From: Craterostigma plantagineum
Lineage: Eukaryota; Streptophyta; Magnoliopsida; Lamiales; Linderniaceae
Assembly: GCA_027422505.1 (NCBI GenBank)
Contig: JAPQWV010000017.1
Location: 13,579,501 to 13,643,500, forward strand
Direction: 5' to 3'
DNA: 64,000 nucleotides
Shown here piece after piece: positions 31,617 to 43,766 of this stretch. Position 1 is the stretch's first letter, and each line of letters starts with the position of its first letter. Under the pieces are notes generated by a model. That model was not told where the DNA came from. It searched no databases and was given only the letters and a program-made list of their open reading frames with translations. The position numbers and the translations under genes were made by a program.

Positions 31617-32242
31617 GCCGTGTTTTAGAAAGAGTAAAAATGCGCATTTGGTAGCGCGCTATAGCGCATTTTAGTGGAAAACGCGTTAAAGCGCAAATAA
31701 AATAGCGTTTTGTCCTGAATAGTGTAAGTTTTTCGAGTAAAAGCGCAATAGCGTGAGTAATAGCGTAAATAGCGTGATAAATTGCGCATATAACGTATTA
31801 TGTTTTTTTTTTCTTTTTACGTCCTAAGCTATTACTATACTTAATTGACTATGAACTTATACCACACACTCTGAGGGTGAGAGTAATACTCAAGGGCAAG
31901 CGAACATTTCTCCAATTCACTCGTCAAGATAGGTTTACGAATTGTCCATCACTATCATGTCAAATATAGTTTAATGACATCGACTATTTTTGCATTTGGA
32001 GTCTATAGTTTATGTCTTTGAGTTGTTGTGACAATTAATATCTAAATGTTATTTTCTAGATTAATGTTTATGTTGTAAGAAAAGACTATTTCAATGTGAT
32101 TGTTTGCTTGTGAATATATTATACATATTTTTTGCATTAAAAGTATCTGCCCAAAAAGCTCACGCGATACGCTACGCTTTTTACGCTACGCGCTATCGGC
32201 ACTAAAACACGACAGATCACGCAATGTGCTTTTTAAAACATT
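31617..32242. mobile_element. hAT-like MITE rich in AGCGC/GCGCTA motifs
   Basis: The left end GCCGTGTTTTAGAAAG and the complement of the right end AATGTTTTAAAAAGCACATT form imperfect inverted repeats. The subterminal regions are dense in TAGCGC and GCGCTA on both sides. Flanks GGGCCCAA and GGGCCAAA are an 8-bp duplication with one mismatch. The interior is AT-rich and noncoding. Confidence 0.55.
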
Positions 32243-32250
32243 GGGCCAAA

Positions 32251-33234
32251 GAATATTTTATGTTCTTGGAGTGGAGCTACAGTCTATATGTTCTCCCACT
32301 GCGTATCAAGTTTCATCGCCCTCCATGAGAGCGTAGGTGCTCCCACTTGAATCTCGAGAAGATAGGGAGTTCTTCAGTGTCTCGATTGTAGTCCTCTTTG
32401 TCCTCAATTACGTCGTCGTCGATGAGGAAGAGGTCAGTGGAGTCCTACCCTAGAATGAATCGCACATTTGAAAGTCTTGCTCGGACGGCCTATTCGAACT
32501 CCATCAGGGCGAGCCGTTGCTTCTGAATAATGTAATCGTCTATTCGTTGATGAGGATCAAACGAGCAGGAGCTTTGCGGGACCGAAATTGTTGAAGGTTC
32601 TTCGGTTAATGGTGAATTTGTGGACTTTTTAGGTTGCTGGTGGTGGTTTGAGTTCCAGACAGATTAGGTCCAGACGTGATGTAATATAAATAGTACGGAG
32701 CTTGGTAATATGATTGTGTATGGGTTGGATGTATAAGTTGAGTGGGTTGTGTTGGAGAGTCTGTAATTGGCGCCTTGCCTGTGTCCCGCCTGGAGGTCAG
32801 GATGGTGGAGTATACCCCTTGCATTAATACGATCTTAAAAAAGGTGGGAAAGGCGATAATGGCAGTGTCAATGGTCTGTTTGACGGTGACCCTCGTCACC
32901 GATCGGGTAACCTCTGGAACAGAGCCACTAAGGTGTTCCGTTGTCATCACATCGGAGTAGCAATCGATGTGTGGCCTCATTTACTACGGAAGGACTTCCG
33001 GCCTCTCCTTGTGACAACATTATAGAGGGTGTCACTCGGATCATTGAGGCAGGGTCACGTAGACCTACAAAGAGAATATTCACCTCAACTGACCATGAAA
33101 GTATGCAGTCGACACACATCACGGATAATATTTGAACATGGCCTGTAAGGACAGGAATTGATGAACCAAGGCCACTGAGGCTTTCCGTTGACGCCGCTCG
33201 CGAGACAAGCTCAAGAGGATGACCCTTTACCGCT
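32251..33234 (-). other. Unassigned region with protein-like - strand frames
   Basis: Two overlapping - strand frames (33257-32928 and 32980-32606) and a further protein-like stretch with stops at about 32580-32300 (RIDDYIIQKQRLALMEFE, DSTDLFLIDDDVIEDKEDYN). The composition looks coding but I do not recognise a family. It could be a decayed host exon or the 3' part of an unknown element. No splice model or start is convincing. Confidence 0.3.
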
Positions 33235-33450
33235 GATGTATACCTAGTTAATGGCATAACTAGTTAAAGGTATAAATACTAAACCCTACTCATTGTTTAA
33301 TGTGAATCAAAGTGAATCTTCATAGAGAAAAGCGTCGCTTCAGTAACGTGAGAGAAAAACACACACACAACACATGCACTCAAGGTATTGTTACGACAAC
33401 TCCATTGATTCCCTCCATTGTTGATCGTTTAGGTGTTCTTGGAACCTACA
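33235..33450 (+). repeat. Possible LTR or promoter-leader fragment
   Basis: Bounded by TG (TGATGTATACCTAG) and CA (GGAACCTACA), with a clear TATA-like GGTATAAATACTA and a leader-like AC-rich stretch. No primer site, second copy or duplication was found, so this is only a suggestion. The following 33451-33634 holds degenerate repeats of AAAGTTxTxTAAGGTxTAT and no gene. Confidence 0.3.
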
Positions 33451-33642
33451 ATTATTGAAACTTTTAATAACAAAAAGTTCTTCCTGGTGTACATCGAAAA
33501 AAAATTATATCCAAAAGTTCTATAAGGTATATATGGAAAATTTTCAAAGGCGTAAAGTTTTCGTAAGTACTACCGAAATATAGTGACAAGTTTTGTAAGG
33601 TGTATACCGAAAAGTTTTAAATACCGAAGATTTATTCTTAAG

Positions 33643-34648
33643 CAAGGTCGTAAAAAGCGCTAGGCGCTACCTAGGCGCCGAAGGGGACCTAGCGCCTAGG
33701 CCGCCTAGGCCCCACCTAGGCGGTTTCTAGGCGGAAATTAGGCGGTATATATATTTTATTATTATTTATACTTATCAATTATGTAAACATTCTATGAAAA
33801 ATAATGTACATCAAATCTATCTAAACATATTAAATAATGATGTAAATCACAACAATTTTTTTTATTTCAACTTTATATATATTTTATGTTTCAAAATATA
33901 TTTTTTTTTTGTATTTTTTTAATTTCAGTTTATATATAGATATTTCCATTTCTATTTATATAGGCTTATATTTCAGTTTAATATTTCTGATTTCTGTAGT
34001 ATAAAGTTGTAAAAAAATACTGAAATTACTCCTAATGTTAAGAATAAACTAAGTAGTGTACTGAAATTACTCCTAATTCTATAGTATAAAGTTGTAAAAA
34101 ATATTAATATATATGAGATTCGAACCCAGGTCAAGAAGAGGGAAAAAAAGCTTTAAACCACTAAACTAGTGACTTTTTCAAGTTGAAATATGAATATTAT
34201 TTTACTAGTTATTTCGCTGAGGAGAGTTATGTGGGGTTTGTCTTTACTCTTTGTCCCACACCGATTCCTACATTGAAATTGTCTGAGAAAACACATCTAT
34301 ATAAGGGGATAGAGCTCAACTGTGCCTACAACGTGAGGCGAACATCACCAGCGATGGGCCTACATTATGGCTTAAGTTTCATTTTTTGAATTTCTTTTAT
34401 ACGGGCCGATTTTTTTATATGGCCCGATATAAGTTTAATTTTGTGTTTCTTCTATATGGGCCGAATTTTTTTATATGGGCCGATTAATCGGCCCATATTT
34501 CGGTCTGGGCGCTGATTAAGCGGGCTAGGCGGCGATTAGTCGGAAACAGCGACTATCCTGGCCGAATAAGCACTTTTCGCCTCGGTGGCCGGCGCCTAGC
34601 GACTAAGCGGCGCCTAGGCGGCCACCTAGCCCGCATTTTACAACACTG
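33643..34648. mobile_element. hAT MITE with GGCGCCTAGG-rich ends, TSD TTCTTAAG
   Basis: 1,006 bp between perfect TTCTTAAG copies at 33635-33642 and 34649-34656. The terminal repeats are CAAGGTCGTAAAAAGCG on the left and, in complement, CAGTGTTGTAAAATGCG on the right. The subterminal parts carry many overlapping CTAGGCG/CGCCTAG motifs in both orientations, known binding-site architecture for hAT transposase. The interior is AT-rich and includes a tRNA-like phrase (GATTCGAACCC) without a tRNA fold. Confidence 0.88.
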
Positions 34649-34656
34649 TTCTTAAG

Positions 34657-36050
34657 TAATACGAAAATCATTTTATATGGAAAAGTTTTCTTAAAATGAA
34701 GTGTGCTATATTGTGATGTTTTTTGATAAGAATTGTTGTTTGCGGCTTGTAAAAACAATTATAAGAAAGCTAACGGAAAGGACTTTTAGTGTGCCGAAAA
34801 CGATTCCTAATGCAAACTTTAGATGTGTGCGATTCAATGTTTTTCCAATTCATAAAGTTTACGTGTATGAGACTCTCTAAATATAGTGAATTCAGAATCT
34901 GACAGGTAATCTATCGAGATCCGTAATCTGACAGGTTAAAAACACTATATCAAACATCTTTTAAGCAAAATATAGTGATTCGGAAGAAACTAAAAGATCG
35001 CCTTCAATCCTCGCGCCAAATTTAAAAACTGTTTTTCGGAACAAAAAATTCAAAATTTTGATCCAAATGTGACACGGTCGAATAGTAACAAGTGTACTAG
35101 GTCGTGTAAATAGTATAAATGGACGTAAGTTCAATATCAATCCACAAGAATAGCTCGATTAGTTGTAAGATTTTCTTCCAAATTTAATTAAAACTAAATG
35201 ATTTTTCTTTAATAGTTCTAAAATTGTTTTCAAAAGAAACTAAATAAAAACAAGGCAAAAGAATAAATTCGGAATAAAAAACAAGGCAAACAAATTCATA
35301 ATATACGTGCTACCCAATATTCATGCATCTAGCAACCCTAGACGATAATGAACCAATCTCTCTATATTCATATATGACTGAAATTACTCCCCATGGATTC
35401 TAATTTATGAATTTCCCCGAGTTTAGACGCTTTCGTCATCTAAAATCTCGAAAATCACACATACGAAAATGAATTTCATATTGATCGGTTTTACGTCGTG
35501 GTATGCTTGCTTATTGTTCTAAACGGTCTAATCACTTCAGTCTCATAAACCAGTTAAGGATCATGCATATGATGATGGAGCACATCCAAACATTAAACAA
35601 ATAAGAAGTATGAAATTCGGCTTTACCATTAAATAAAATGTGAACGTCAATATTACGAATTCATAATCCGGCCTTAATCACATAATACACTTAAATTGCA
35701 CATATTAGTAAACGACAAACACCAAATATTCAAAGGAAACATCGCTATTGCAAGTTTCTTGATAAAATAAGTCGTCATGATGGCCTCAGCTCTCAGTTTT
35801 GTTCTCAGCTGCAGGGTCAATGATATGAGTGGGTGAGAGCTGCCTTTGATGGATACTCCGCGTGTGGTGGTGAGGAAATAATTCGTGAGCTTCTTGCTTG
35901 AGGAGGAGCGCGTCGCTGATGAGCTGTGTGCTTCGGTTAGGTGCATGGAGTTAGCTTGCATGTGAGGTAAACTTCATGTGATTGAGAGGTACTTGGTTGT
36001 GAGTGGGTTTAGAGGAGCTTTGGTGGTTGATAGTGTACTGAATTATATGG
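34657..36050. other. Noncoding stretch left of the chromovirus
   Basis: About 1.4 kb of AT-rich DNA. The frame at 35961-35674 (-) shows no family motif. The part from about 35040 looks like decayed repeat DNA, but no ends were found. Confidence 0.4.
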
Positions 36051-36377
36051 TGTTTGACTGAATTATACGGTGATGGGTACAATGGCTGAGGTTGGGAGGG
36101 AATATGTATACTTGAGCAGATTAATAAATATATTGCTTTATTGATCACCATACGATAAGGGTAAAGGGTAACCCCAAAAACTAAACCAAACGTAATGAAT
36201 GCCCTACTAATGAAAGCTTAGGGAATATATTCCACTCTCTGACCCTAAATCTAAACAAAATAACCATATCTAGACTTATTCAAACAATATCTAATTATTT
36301 AGAAGCTTGAGATATTTCAGCATTTATCTCCTAAACCTGCTCCCACTGGTGTAAGGATTGTTTTACCCTCTATGCCA
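36051..36377 (-). repeat. 3' LTR of the chromovirus
   Basis: Matches 41014-41348 over most of its length (AATGAATGCCCTACTAATGA and AGCTTGAGATATTTCAGCAT are shared). The outer end, about 36051-36075, is poorly conserved, so that border is approximate. An imperfect ACTGAATTATAxGGTG repeat lies across it. Confidence 0.75.
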
Positions 36378-37680
36378 AATTATGCCGCTTCGAAGTCGTG
36401 AGCCCTCCTCGGTCTCTTCAGGATTATCTTCGGTCTTATCGTCATCGGGTTCGTCAAGGTCTTCTTGTATTCTACCAATATCCCTCGAAAATGCGACTTG
36501 TCCTCGAGTCGGAAATCGGGGTACTTGGTGCGGTTTCTCGTCCATCCAAGTATCTTTCTCAGCCGTGATATCCCTCCAGCGGATCAAAAGTTGTTTCCTT
36601 CCATGATGTTGGCGGCTACTGCGAAAGGGAACCCTCGATGAGTCGCTAAATGGTTCGAATGTTTTGGGAAGTAGTGAACCGTTGAATGATCTCCTATTAC
36701 ACGTTTCAGCTGAGACACATGAAACACTGGGTGTATGCGACATGTTTCCGATAGTCGAAGACGATATGCCACTTCGCCTATCTGCTCGATGACTTCGAAT
36801 GTACCATAAAATCTAGGCGCTAATTTAGGACAAATGCGGGGGAAGAGAGTCTGTTGCCGATGTGGGCGAAATTTAAGAATACTTTTCCAACAGCAAAAGA
36901 GATGTCACGTCGATGTAGATTTGCAGATTTCTTCCTATCATGAGCGCGTGCTAAGTTATAGTGTAATCGGGTGATAATCTCATCGTGATCTCTTAATTCC
37001 ATTGTTACTGAGTCGTCGCTACATTCACCAGTAAGAATTGAACTAATGCAAGTCGTTCCCTGCCATAAACGACGACAAATGGAGTAAAACCCGCTGACGA
37101 TTGGTATGTGGTGTTGTACCAATACGAGGTTGTTTTGAACAAATCAACATAGGTACGTTTCTAGTATACGGTTTGTGCTTCGGTTTGGCCGTCCGTTTCA
37201 GGGTGAAATGACGAGGTCATAGTTAATGAAGCCCTAGCTGCTTTGTGCAGTGTGCGCCAAAAATAAGTCGAGAAATGGGATACCATGTAAGCGAACAACA
37301 TTGCCAAGGAATGTGGATGCTACTGTCTTTGCCGATATGGATGTCGTAGAGGCATGAAGTGAATACTTTAAAAGACGATCTACTACGACAAGTATCGTAT
37401 CAAGCCCATTCGAACGCGGAGGACCCGTAATGAAATCCATGGAATGATCCTCCCATATGCGTGTTGGAATGGGTAGAGGTTGCAACAAACCCGCCGGAGT
37501 CATCGTATCATACTTCGACGTTTGGCAAACTAGACATTGAGCAACACGCACGGATTTGCTTAAACATGCCAAGCCAATATAGACTCGCGGCCAAACGCCG
37601 ATAAGTGCAAAATGCGCCAGAATGACCCCCTATAGGAGTGGAATGAAACTCGTGAATGAGGCGCGACGTCCATGGAGAAG
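36378..37680 (-). pseudogene. Chromovirus integrase and chromodomain, broken
   Basis: The zinc-binding end of integrase precedes the core (LIHEFHSTPIGGHSGAFCTY, SLYWLGM, CLVCQTSKY at 37640-37500). The core has the first Asp in WEDHSMDFITGPPRS and DTILVVVDRL (37470-37380). The second Asp and the Glu regions are lost or shifted. The C-terminal part is readable in pieces (ITRLHYNLARAHDRKKSANL at about 36950; [20 protein letters not shown] at 36760-36700). The chromodomain core is [17 protein letters not shown] at about 36570. The last residues run to HRG near 36363, overlapping the LTR start. Chromodomains guide integration to chosen chromatin. Confidence 0.82.
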
Positions 37681-38221
37681 AAGGTGGAATGACGAACCAA
37701 GCCGCTCGTGAGCTGCTCGCAAGTAGCTCGGTCAAAGCTCGACTCGAGTTCGGTTTAACCAAAGCTCGATTTGAGCTCGAGTTCGGTTCGTTAATAATCA
37801 AGTCACACTCAAGCTAGGTAATGTTCGGCTCGAAGCTCGATTAAGTTTTATATTAATATATATTATATATCTCATAAGACATAAATAAACAGAAAAATAT
37901 TTGACTTTAATTTCCACCATTATCAAATAAATCATTTGATCTAAAATTTAATAAAATACTTATTATAAATTGCATGAGGAATGACGGAACATCAAATGGC
38001 GTGATATATTGTTAAGAAAATGTCAAAAACTCAAAGGTATACAGGACTTGTAAAATTGACAGTGTGTTCATTCACAGCTCGTGAGCAGCTCGGCTCGGTC
38101 AACGCGCGACTCGAGTTCGAGTTGACCAAGCTCGGCACGAGCTCGAGCTCGACTCGTTAGTTATCAAGTCAAACTCAAGCATACCCCGGCTCGGGCTCGG
38201 CTCGACTCGTTTTCACCCCTA
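37681..38221. mobile_element. hAT/Ac-like MITE with GAGCTCG-rich ends
   Basis: The right end GACTCGTTTTCACCCCTA is the complement of the Ac-type TAGGGGTGAAAACGAGTC. The left end AAGGTGGAATGACGAACC is a degraded partner. Both sides are dense in GCTCG and CGAGC motifs, as in the element at 50072-50424. It interrupts the chromovirus between RNase H (VADSLSRQYDD) and the integrase zinc region (VIPPSSPWTSRLIHEF). The 8-bp flanks do not match, so the borders are approximate. Confidence 0.55.
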
Positions 38222-39395
38222 TCCTTCGCGAGGTCCTTGATGATCTGAGATAGGTCAGGTCTGCATCTATGTCAGCAAGCAAATCCTTGTAATCCCGCCA
38301 GTGAGATGTACTCAAAGCCATACATGTTGCATCATCGTATTGTCGAGACAAAGAATCTGCTACCCTATTTGTGTGACCCGCTTTATACTCGATATCAAAA
38401 GAATACCCAAAAAGCTTAGACACCCAAAGCTGTTGTGTCGGCGTACTAATCTTTTGCAGAAAGGAGGGATGTCAGGCTCCGGTGATCGGTACGAAATGTC
38501 AAAATGACGGCCAAGTAGGTATGGGCGCCAATGCTGAACGGAAAGGACAAGGCCCATAAGCTAACTTTCATATGCTGACGAGGAACGTGCACGACCTGCA
38601 AGAGATTTGCTGAAAAATGCAATTGGTCGATTTTCTTGCATAAGGATAGCACAGGCTGCTGCCGGAGGCGTCACATTCAACCACAAATTTTTCGTAACAT
38701 TCGGAATCGCAAGAACTGGAGCTGTAGTTAGCGCGACTTTCAAGTCATTAAATGCGCCGTCGGCCTCGCTTCTCCATTTGAAATTATCAATAACATTCCT
38801 TCCGTAGTAAGTTAGTCAATGGACATGCGATAAGCCAATAATTAAACGTCGGTAATATCGCCAGTCCGAGAAAACCACGTACTGCGTTGGCTGAACGAGG
38901 AACTGGCCATTGAGTACAACAGTAATTTTAGACGATCGGAAAATCATTAGAAGCCAGAACCTCTAAGACGATCGGAATATGAGAGATATGACTTTCCCAA
39001 GTTGGGTTGTACGCGTGAATACCGTAAAAAAACAAGACAAATCGTCGTAAATATGGTCGGAATATATCATTCATCACTGCTTGGAATGTTGCAGGTGCAT
39101 TCGTTAAGCCAAATGGCATGACCAAAAATTCGTAATGGCCATCATGAGTTCAAAAAGCCGTTTTATGTATGTCAGACTGGTTGACTCTGATTTAATGATA
39201 GCTGGACCTGAGATCGAGCTTCGTAAAATATGCACCTAGTAAATCGTCAAGGAGTTCCTGAATGACGGGGATTGGATAATTGTCTGGAACCGTAACACGG
39301 TTTAGTGCATGATAATCAACACAAAACCTCCCAACTACCGTCATTTTTTCTTACCAATAAGACGAACTCGAGAATGGACTGGAACTAGGGCGTAT
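38222..39395 (-). pseudogene. Chromovirus RT and RNase H, broken
   Basis: RT is recognised by [20 protein letters not shown] and by [20 protein letters not shown], where intact elements have the FFDDILVYS type motif. Both catalytic Asp residues are replaced. The connection and RNase H domain read LTTAPVLAIPNVTKNLWLNV, AILMQENRPIAFFSKSLAG and SFDIEYKAGHTNRVADSLSR. Shifts occur about every 100-200 bp. Confidence 0.82.
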
Positions 39396-39406
39396 AATTC
39401 CAGCCG

Positions 39407-39889
39407 TTAGCATTTCTGTGACCAACCGCTCAATATTGTTCTTTTGAAAATGCCCGTAACGACAAGGGCAAACTGACATAGACGGGGTACCTGATAATAA
39501 TTCAATTCGAGATCAGCCGAGCGAAATGGCGGAAGAGAGGTCGGTATTTCAAATATTGATGGGATAGGGAAATCACTAAATCTGCCATGATGCCCCATTC
39601 GGCAAAGGATAGGGAGATATTTTCGGCAAATTCCGTATGTTGGAACACGGAGGCCATTACCGAGCTCAATCATAAAGCGACGATCGGTTTCAATGTCCAA
39701 CCCGAGTTTGTTTGCGATTGTGATTGATAGAAAATTCCTGCGAGCTCCGGAATCAATCATGATTATTACCTTCACAGCTGTGATTGCTGCTCGAAGCTTA
39801 ATAGTACGTTTTCCCGAGATTCCAAAAGGAGAATACAACAGTAACTCTAAAAGGGCAAGATTATCATTAATATTAGGTTGTGGCATCAA
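39407..39889 (-). pseudogene. Chromovirus aspartic protease
   Basis: A 160-codon open frame. The retropepsin core shows VIIMIDSGARRNFLSITIAN, where DSG is the active-site triplet (DSGA), then LGLDIETDRRFMIELGNGLR, a typical flap and hairpin layout. The later part loses similarity. It cleaves gag-pol in active elements. Confidence 0.72.
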
Positions 39890-39897
39890 TGGAGGTA

Positions 39898-40981
39898 CTA
39901 CATCTTCTTGTACGGGTCCACTGTGAGCTCGTAGAAGACTCCTTCATCTTCATTATAAATAATAAGGCAGAGTTCTTTTGTTTGCACAAATGTGACCATT
40001 GCTCGAGGTGAACGGCAAGGGAAACAAAGGTTGCGAGTTCGGAGGTCATTGTAATATCGAGTAGACAGAGAGCAAAATGGCCATTGCCGATCAAGGCCAA
40101 TAATTGTCGAGGTAGCCTTGTTAGGGGCATGCCATACTGGTGGAGCCAAGTAGCGATCACTAACAGGCGCGAGTGGATGGCGGGCCTGGGGTGGACGGCT
40201 TGTCGCTACCAAGGAGTACTTATATGTGGGTCACATGTCGACGTGGGTGAGATAGGGGTATGTGACACGGTATGGATGGTACTGTCGTGCAAGTATCGTC
40301 TTCTCAGCCTTCTTTGCTAACTCAATAGCATTGTCTAATGATTGTGGGTTGTGTGCCTCGACTTCCGCTTGAAGTTCTGGTTGAAGGCCTAATATGAAAA
40401 ACTCACGTGTAGATATGGTGGTATCTCGGTGTTGACCACCCGACATAAACTCATATATGTAGTCGACAAGAGATCCGCTTTGTCTTATTGTCGATAAACG
40501 CTTCACTTGGGAACCAACATGATTATCATCAAAATACGAGAGAAGGTGTTGCGTAGAAACTAACCACGAAATACCCGGGCGGCGACCTAAGGTGCCATGT
40601 CGACCTAAGGTGTTGTGTTACCTTCCATGCCTAAGAGTGCCAGGTGGACCTTTTGGTCGTCAGAGATGTTGTTCAACTTGAAGAAACAATTAGCCCGAGA
40701 GAGCCATCCGACAGGGTCCGCACCATTGAAAGAAGGAAGTTCGAGGCGAGGTTGATGTTGGGCCGATGCACTTGAACTCCATCGGTTGTTTTCTATCGTT
40801 GATTCCGTTCATAGTACTGCGAGTTAGAATTGTTGTGATGCCTTGGTGAAGGTTGCCTGTTGGGGTCGATATTTGCTTCCATGGCTTCTGTGAGTGCGTT
40901 CACAGAGTCAGATATTTGCGTGGAAAATTGTTTCATCATCGTCTCCATCATGTTAATGAGATCGTTGGGTTCTACTGCCAT
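39898..40981 (-). pseudogene. Chromovirus gag, broken
   Basis: ATG at 40981, 32 bp from the LTR (MAVEPNDLINMMETMMKQFS). The gag core is at 40506-40231 (STIRQSGSLVDYIYEFM, FFILGLQPELQAEVEAHNPQ). The zinc-binding region survives only as RTRNLCFPCRSP with the His/Cys half in another frame (SHLCKQKN). Between about 40510 and 40790 no frame is open for long. Confidence 0.72.
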
Positions 40982-41013
40982 GGTGGTGGCGGGCCGACAG
41001 AGGTCGAACCAAT

Positions 41014-41348
41014 TGTTAAGAAACAGATTCTCTTTGCGGTGATGAGTACAATGGATGAGGTTGAGAGGGAATACGTATAACTTGAGCAGATTAATAAATA
41101 TATTTATTTATTGATGACAGTACGATAAGGGTAAAGGCTAATCGCAAAAACTAAACCAACGTAATGAATGCCCTACTAATGAAAGCTTAGGGAATATATA
41201 CTACTCTCTGACCCTAAAAAAAATCTAAACAAAATAACCATATCTAGACTTTCAAACAATATCTAATTATTTAAAAGCTTGAGATATTTCAGCATTTATC
41301 TCCTAAATCTGCTACCACTGTGTAAGGACAGTTTTAACCTCTATGTCA
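41014..41348 (-). repeat. 5' LTR of the chromovirus
   Basis: 335 bp. On the + strand it runs from TGTTAAGAAACAG to CTCTATGTCA. On the - strand the gag leader begins right after it with ATTGGTTCGACC, in the place of the primer site. This is not the common tRNA-Met type, and the tRNA is not identified. Confidence 0.75.
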
Positions 41349-41816
41349 AATTCTTTTAATCAACATGGTCACATTTCACGATATAATCTTGTGTAAGTAT
41401 GGTTGTGATTTATCCTTTGGCTTGCTACCTCATTAAAATATTATCTATTTTGGTTCATTTTGCTCCGAATTTGTCAAATATGAAATATAAACGTACATTA
41501 ATAAAATTTGAGAAAATTTGAACAGATAACGACCGATAACATATTTTTACGGGGTTGTAATATACGTAAAATCCTAACTTATTAAAATCAATCCCGAGTA
41601 TTTCCTATAAGCTTAAAGCTACCTATTATACAATAACGATAAAGACAATACAATTTACAATATTATCGAACAACCTTCTTTTGTAAAAAAAAATCTTGTG
41701 AAACCTTCCTTATTGAATTTTAGTAGATGCGCCTGGTCTAGCAAGTTTTAGACTGTCCTAATACTTCAACAATTCTTACCCTTGTTATCACCTTATCTTA
41801 TTTACGAGTATATGTA
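41349..41816. other. AT-rich spacer, no feature recognised
   Basis: No ORF or repeat that can be supported. It borders the chromovirus on the left and an inverted LTR fragment on the right. Confidence 0.45.
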
Positions 41817-42471
41817 GCAACCCTCATTTTCTAATTGAGACTAATGGCGGATTTTCGCTCGTAAGTCGCGGAAGACCCGTCTAACAAATACTTTTTCGAA
41901 AATACCATATATTACGGTACACGTTGTCTACATTGTCACAACTATACAAGGGCCGTAGCCCCAAAATATCAAAGCGACAAAACACCCTAATGTCGCTCCA
42001 CATGTCTTCATCCATGTACAGCATCGGCCTTAAAAGTCTGTGGAGTCACCGCCATTAGCCACCTTAGTCGCGACGTGTCTACGTCGGACTCTATCATACC
42101 TACAACAGAGCTACTGCTCAATAGGTGAAATAAAATGCATGGCATGCTCGTGCACTCAAATTCACAATTCCACTACCTCGCACTTCAACGCACACTACTT
42201 CCTTTCTCATATATATATATATATATATCCCACATCTCAAACATCAGAGTCCTAATCACGCGGTTTGCACCTCAGACTGTAGTACCATACATCTGAGTAG
42301 ACAAGTAGCTCACTCCCGTCTCTCGTCCAACGGTTTGCACCTCAGTCTGCACTCCCATGCATCTGAGTAGATGAGTCACTCATGCTTGTCTCCCGTTAAC
42401 AACTGACCGTTTGCACCTCGGACTGCACTGCCATGCATCCGAGTAGACGAGTCACTCACGCTCGTTGTGAC
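41817..42471 (-). repeat. Inverted 3' part of a giant LTR, with three ~70-bp repeats and a (TA)n tract
   Basis: Starts TGTAGCAACCCTCATTTTCT and continues GGCGGATTTTCGC...CGGAAGACCCGTCTAA, the complement of the last ~90 bp of the solo LTR at 45766-49046. Further on (42258-42470) a unit with TTTGCACCTCxGxCTG and CATGCATCxGAGTAGA is repeated three times. A TA run lies at about 42210-42228. This is a truncated LTR of the same family in opposite orientation. Confidence 0.72.
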
Positions 42472-42810
42472 CCCCGGGGCCGATGAGGGCGGGGAGTGAT
42501 CGTCGGTGCCAGAGAGGTACACGGACAAGGAGCCGCTCCTGGCAGGCTTCTAGGCGAAAGGTGTACATGAATGAACCGATCCGACACACGAATGAGAGGG
42601 GATCCTGAGACTGGCAACATATGGGTGTGTCAGGATAAGAATCGTATAAGAGAATTGATAGTACTACTCATTTCACCAAGGTCGACCTACCTTTTCGGGA
42701 GTCCATCTACAGAAACTCTTAAGCGTGCTTGACTTGGGGCAATCTAGGGATGGGCGACCCCTGGGAAGTTTTGCAGGGTGCGTGTGAGCGAGTGCACGAA
42801 GCACGTTAAA
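42472..42810 (+). repeat. LTR-like direct repeat, copy 1
   Basis: Starts TGTGACCCCCGGGGCCGATG. It contains the TATA-like GAATCGTATAAGAG and ends in GTGCACGAAGCACGTT. About 85-90 percent similar by eye to 43370-43716. The TGTGACGCCC start is typical of plant gypsy LTRs. The 42811-43369 spacer between the copies holds no supported gene. Confidence 0.65.
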
Positions 42811-43369
42811 AGGTTAAATTGTAGTACATCATTTTTTTATCCATCTCATGAAAAAAAAATGGAGCTACGATGATGAGTCAATTTCAAAAGAAATACTTAT
42901 CTTTTAAACCTGATGCTTTTTATACAATTTAATTGTAATTGTAATCAAATAATTCAATAATGATGTCTAAATACAAAACTTTTTCAATTTCAATTAGAAA
43001 TATTCTATTTTGACTTATTTTATAAGTCGAATTTTTGGGACTCAAAAAGCAAAAAGTAGGAAATTGTTGAATCTATGCTATTGAGTCGCTTCCAGGTCCA
43101 TCACAAGGAAAACGAAAACCAAGATTTGCTTTATCCGGTATCAAACGGGAGCTACGAGCAAACAGAACTCCTTTTAGGAGTATCAATACGGTGAAGTGGG
43201 GCAGACTATCAGTCGGAGTATGGTGGGGCCAACCCCATAAGTCCCGGTATGGCCCGATGCTACAGTGACATCTGGTATGGGACGGGATGTTTTAGGTTGT
43301 ATCAAAGCACAACCTCTCGCAGTACGGTGCTGGTTCGGGGACGAAGTAGGCGGAAGCTGGTGGACATGT

Positions 43370-43716
43370 GACGCCCGAGGACGATGAGGGCGGGGAGTGA
43401 TCGCCCGTGCAAGAGAGGTACGCGGACAAGGAGCGGCTCGTGGCATGCTTCTACGCGAAGGGGTACATGAACGAACCGATCCCACACCCGAATGAGAGGG
43501 ATCCTGAGACTGAAAATGTATGGGTATGTCAGGCTAAGAATGGTATAAAAAAATTGATAGTACTACTCATATCACCAAGGTCGACCTCCCTTTTCTGGAG
43601 TCCATCTATAGAAACTCCAGACTTGAACGTGCTTGACTTGGGGCAATCTAGGGATGAGTGACCCCCTGGGAAGTTTCTCAGGGTGCGTGAACGAGTGCAC
43701 GAAGCACGCTGAAACG
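43370..43716 (+). repeat. LTR-like direct repeat, copy 2
   Basis: Starts TGTGACGCCCGAGGACGATG, with the TATA-like GAATGGTATAAAA, GATAGTACTACTCATATCAC, and the end GTGCACGAAGCACGCTG. It probably represents the 5' part of an LTR; I could not place a CA end or a primer site, so its link to the Tat-like element is uncertain. Confidence 0.65.
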
Positions 43717-43766
43717 ATAAGAGTGGTCATGGTGTCGACAAGGAGTGACGCCCATTTTATTTCTTC

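Larger units (their letters stand above)
36051..41348 (-). mobile_element. Ty3/gypsy chromovirus, - strand, decayed
   Basis: Two homologous ~330-bp LTRs (36051-36377 and 41014-41348) bracket, read right to left, gag, protease, RT, RNase H, integrase and chromodomain. A chromodomain after integrase defines the chromovirus clade. Every domain carries shifts or lost residues, and an hAT-like MITE sits between RNase H and integrase. The LTRs differ by many substitutions and small gaps, indicating an old insertion. No clean target duplication was found. Confidence 0.85.

Noticed and set aside
32606..33257. A host gene encoded on the - strand.
   Set aside because: The two frames overlap without a credible splice site or start, and no known domain is visible. 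It is kept only as an unassigned region.
34105..34160. Possible tRNA gene (GATTCGAACCC with an A/T-rich 3' part).
   Set aside because: Only a T-loop-like phrase is present. No acceptor stem, D arm or anticodon arm can be formed, and it lies inside an hAT MITE.
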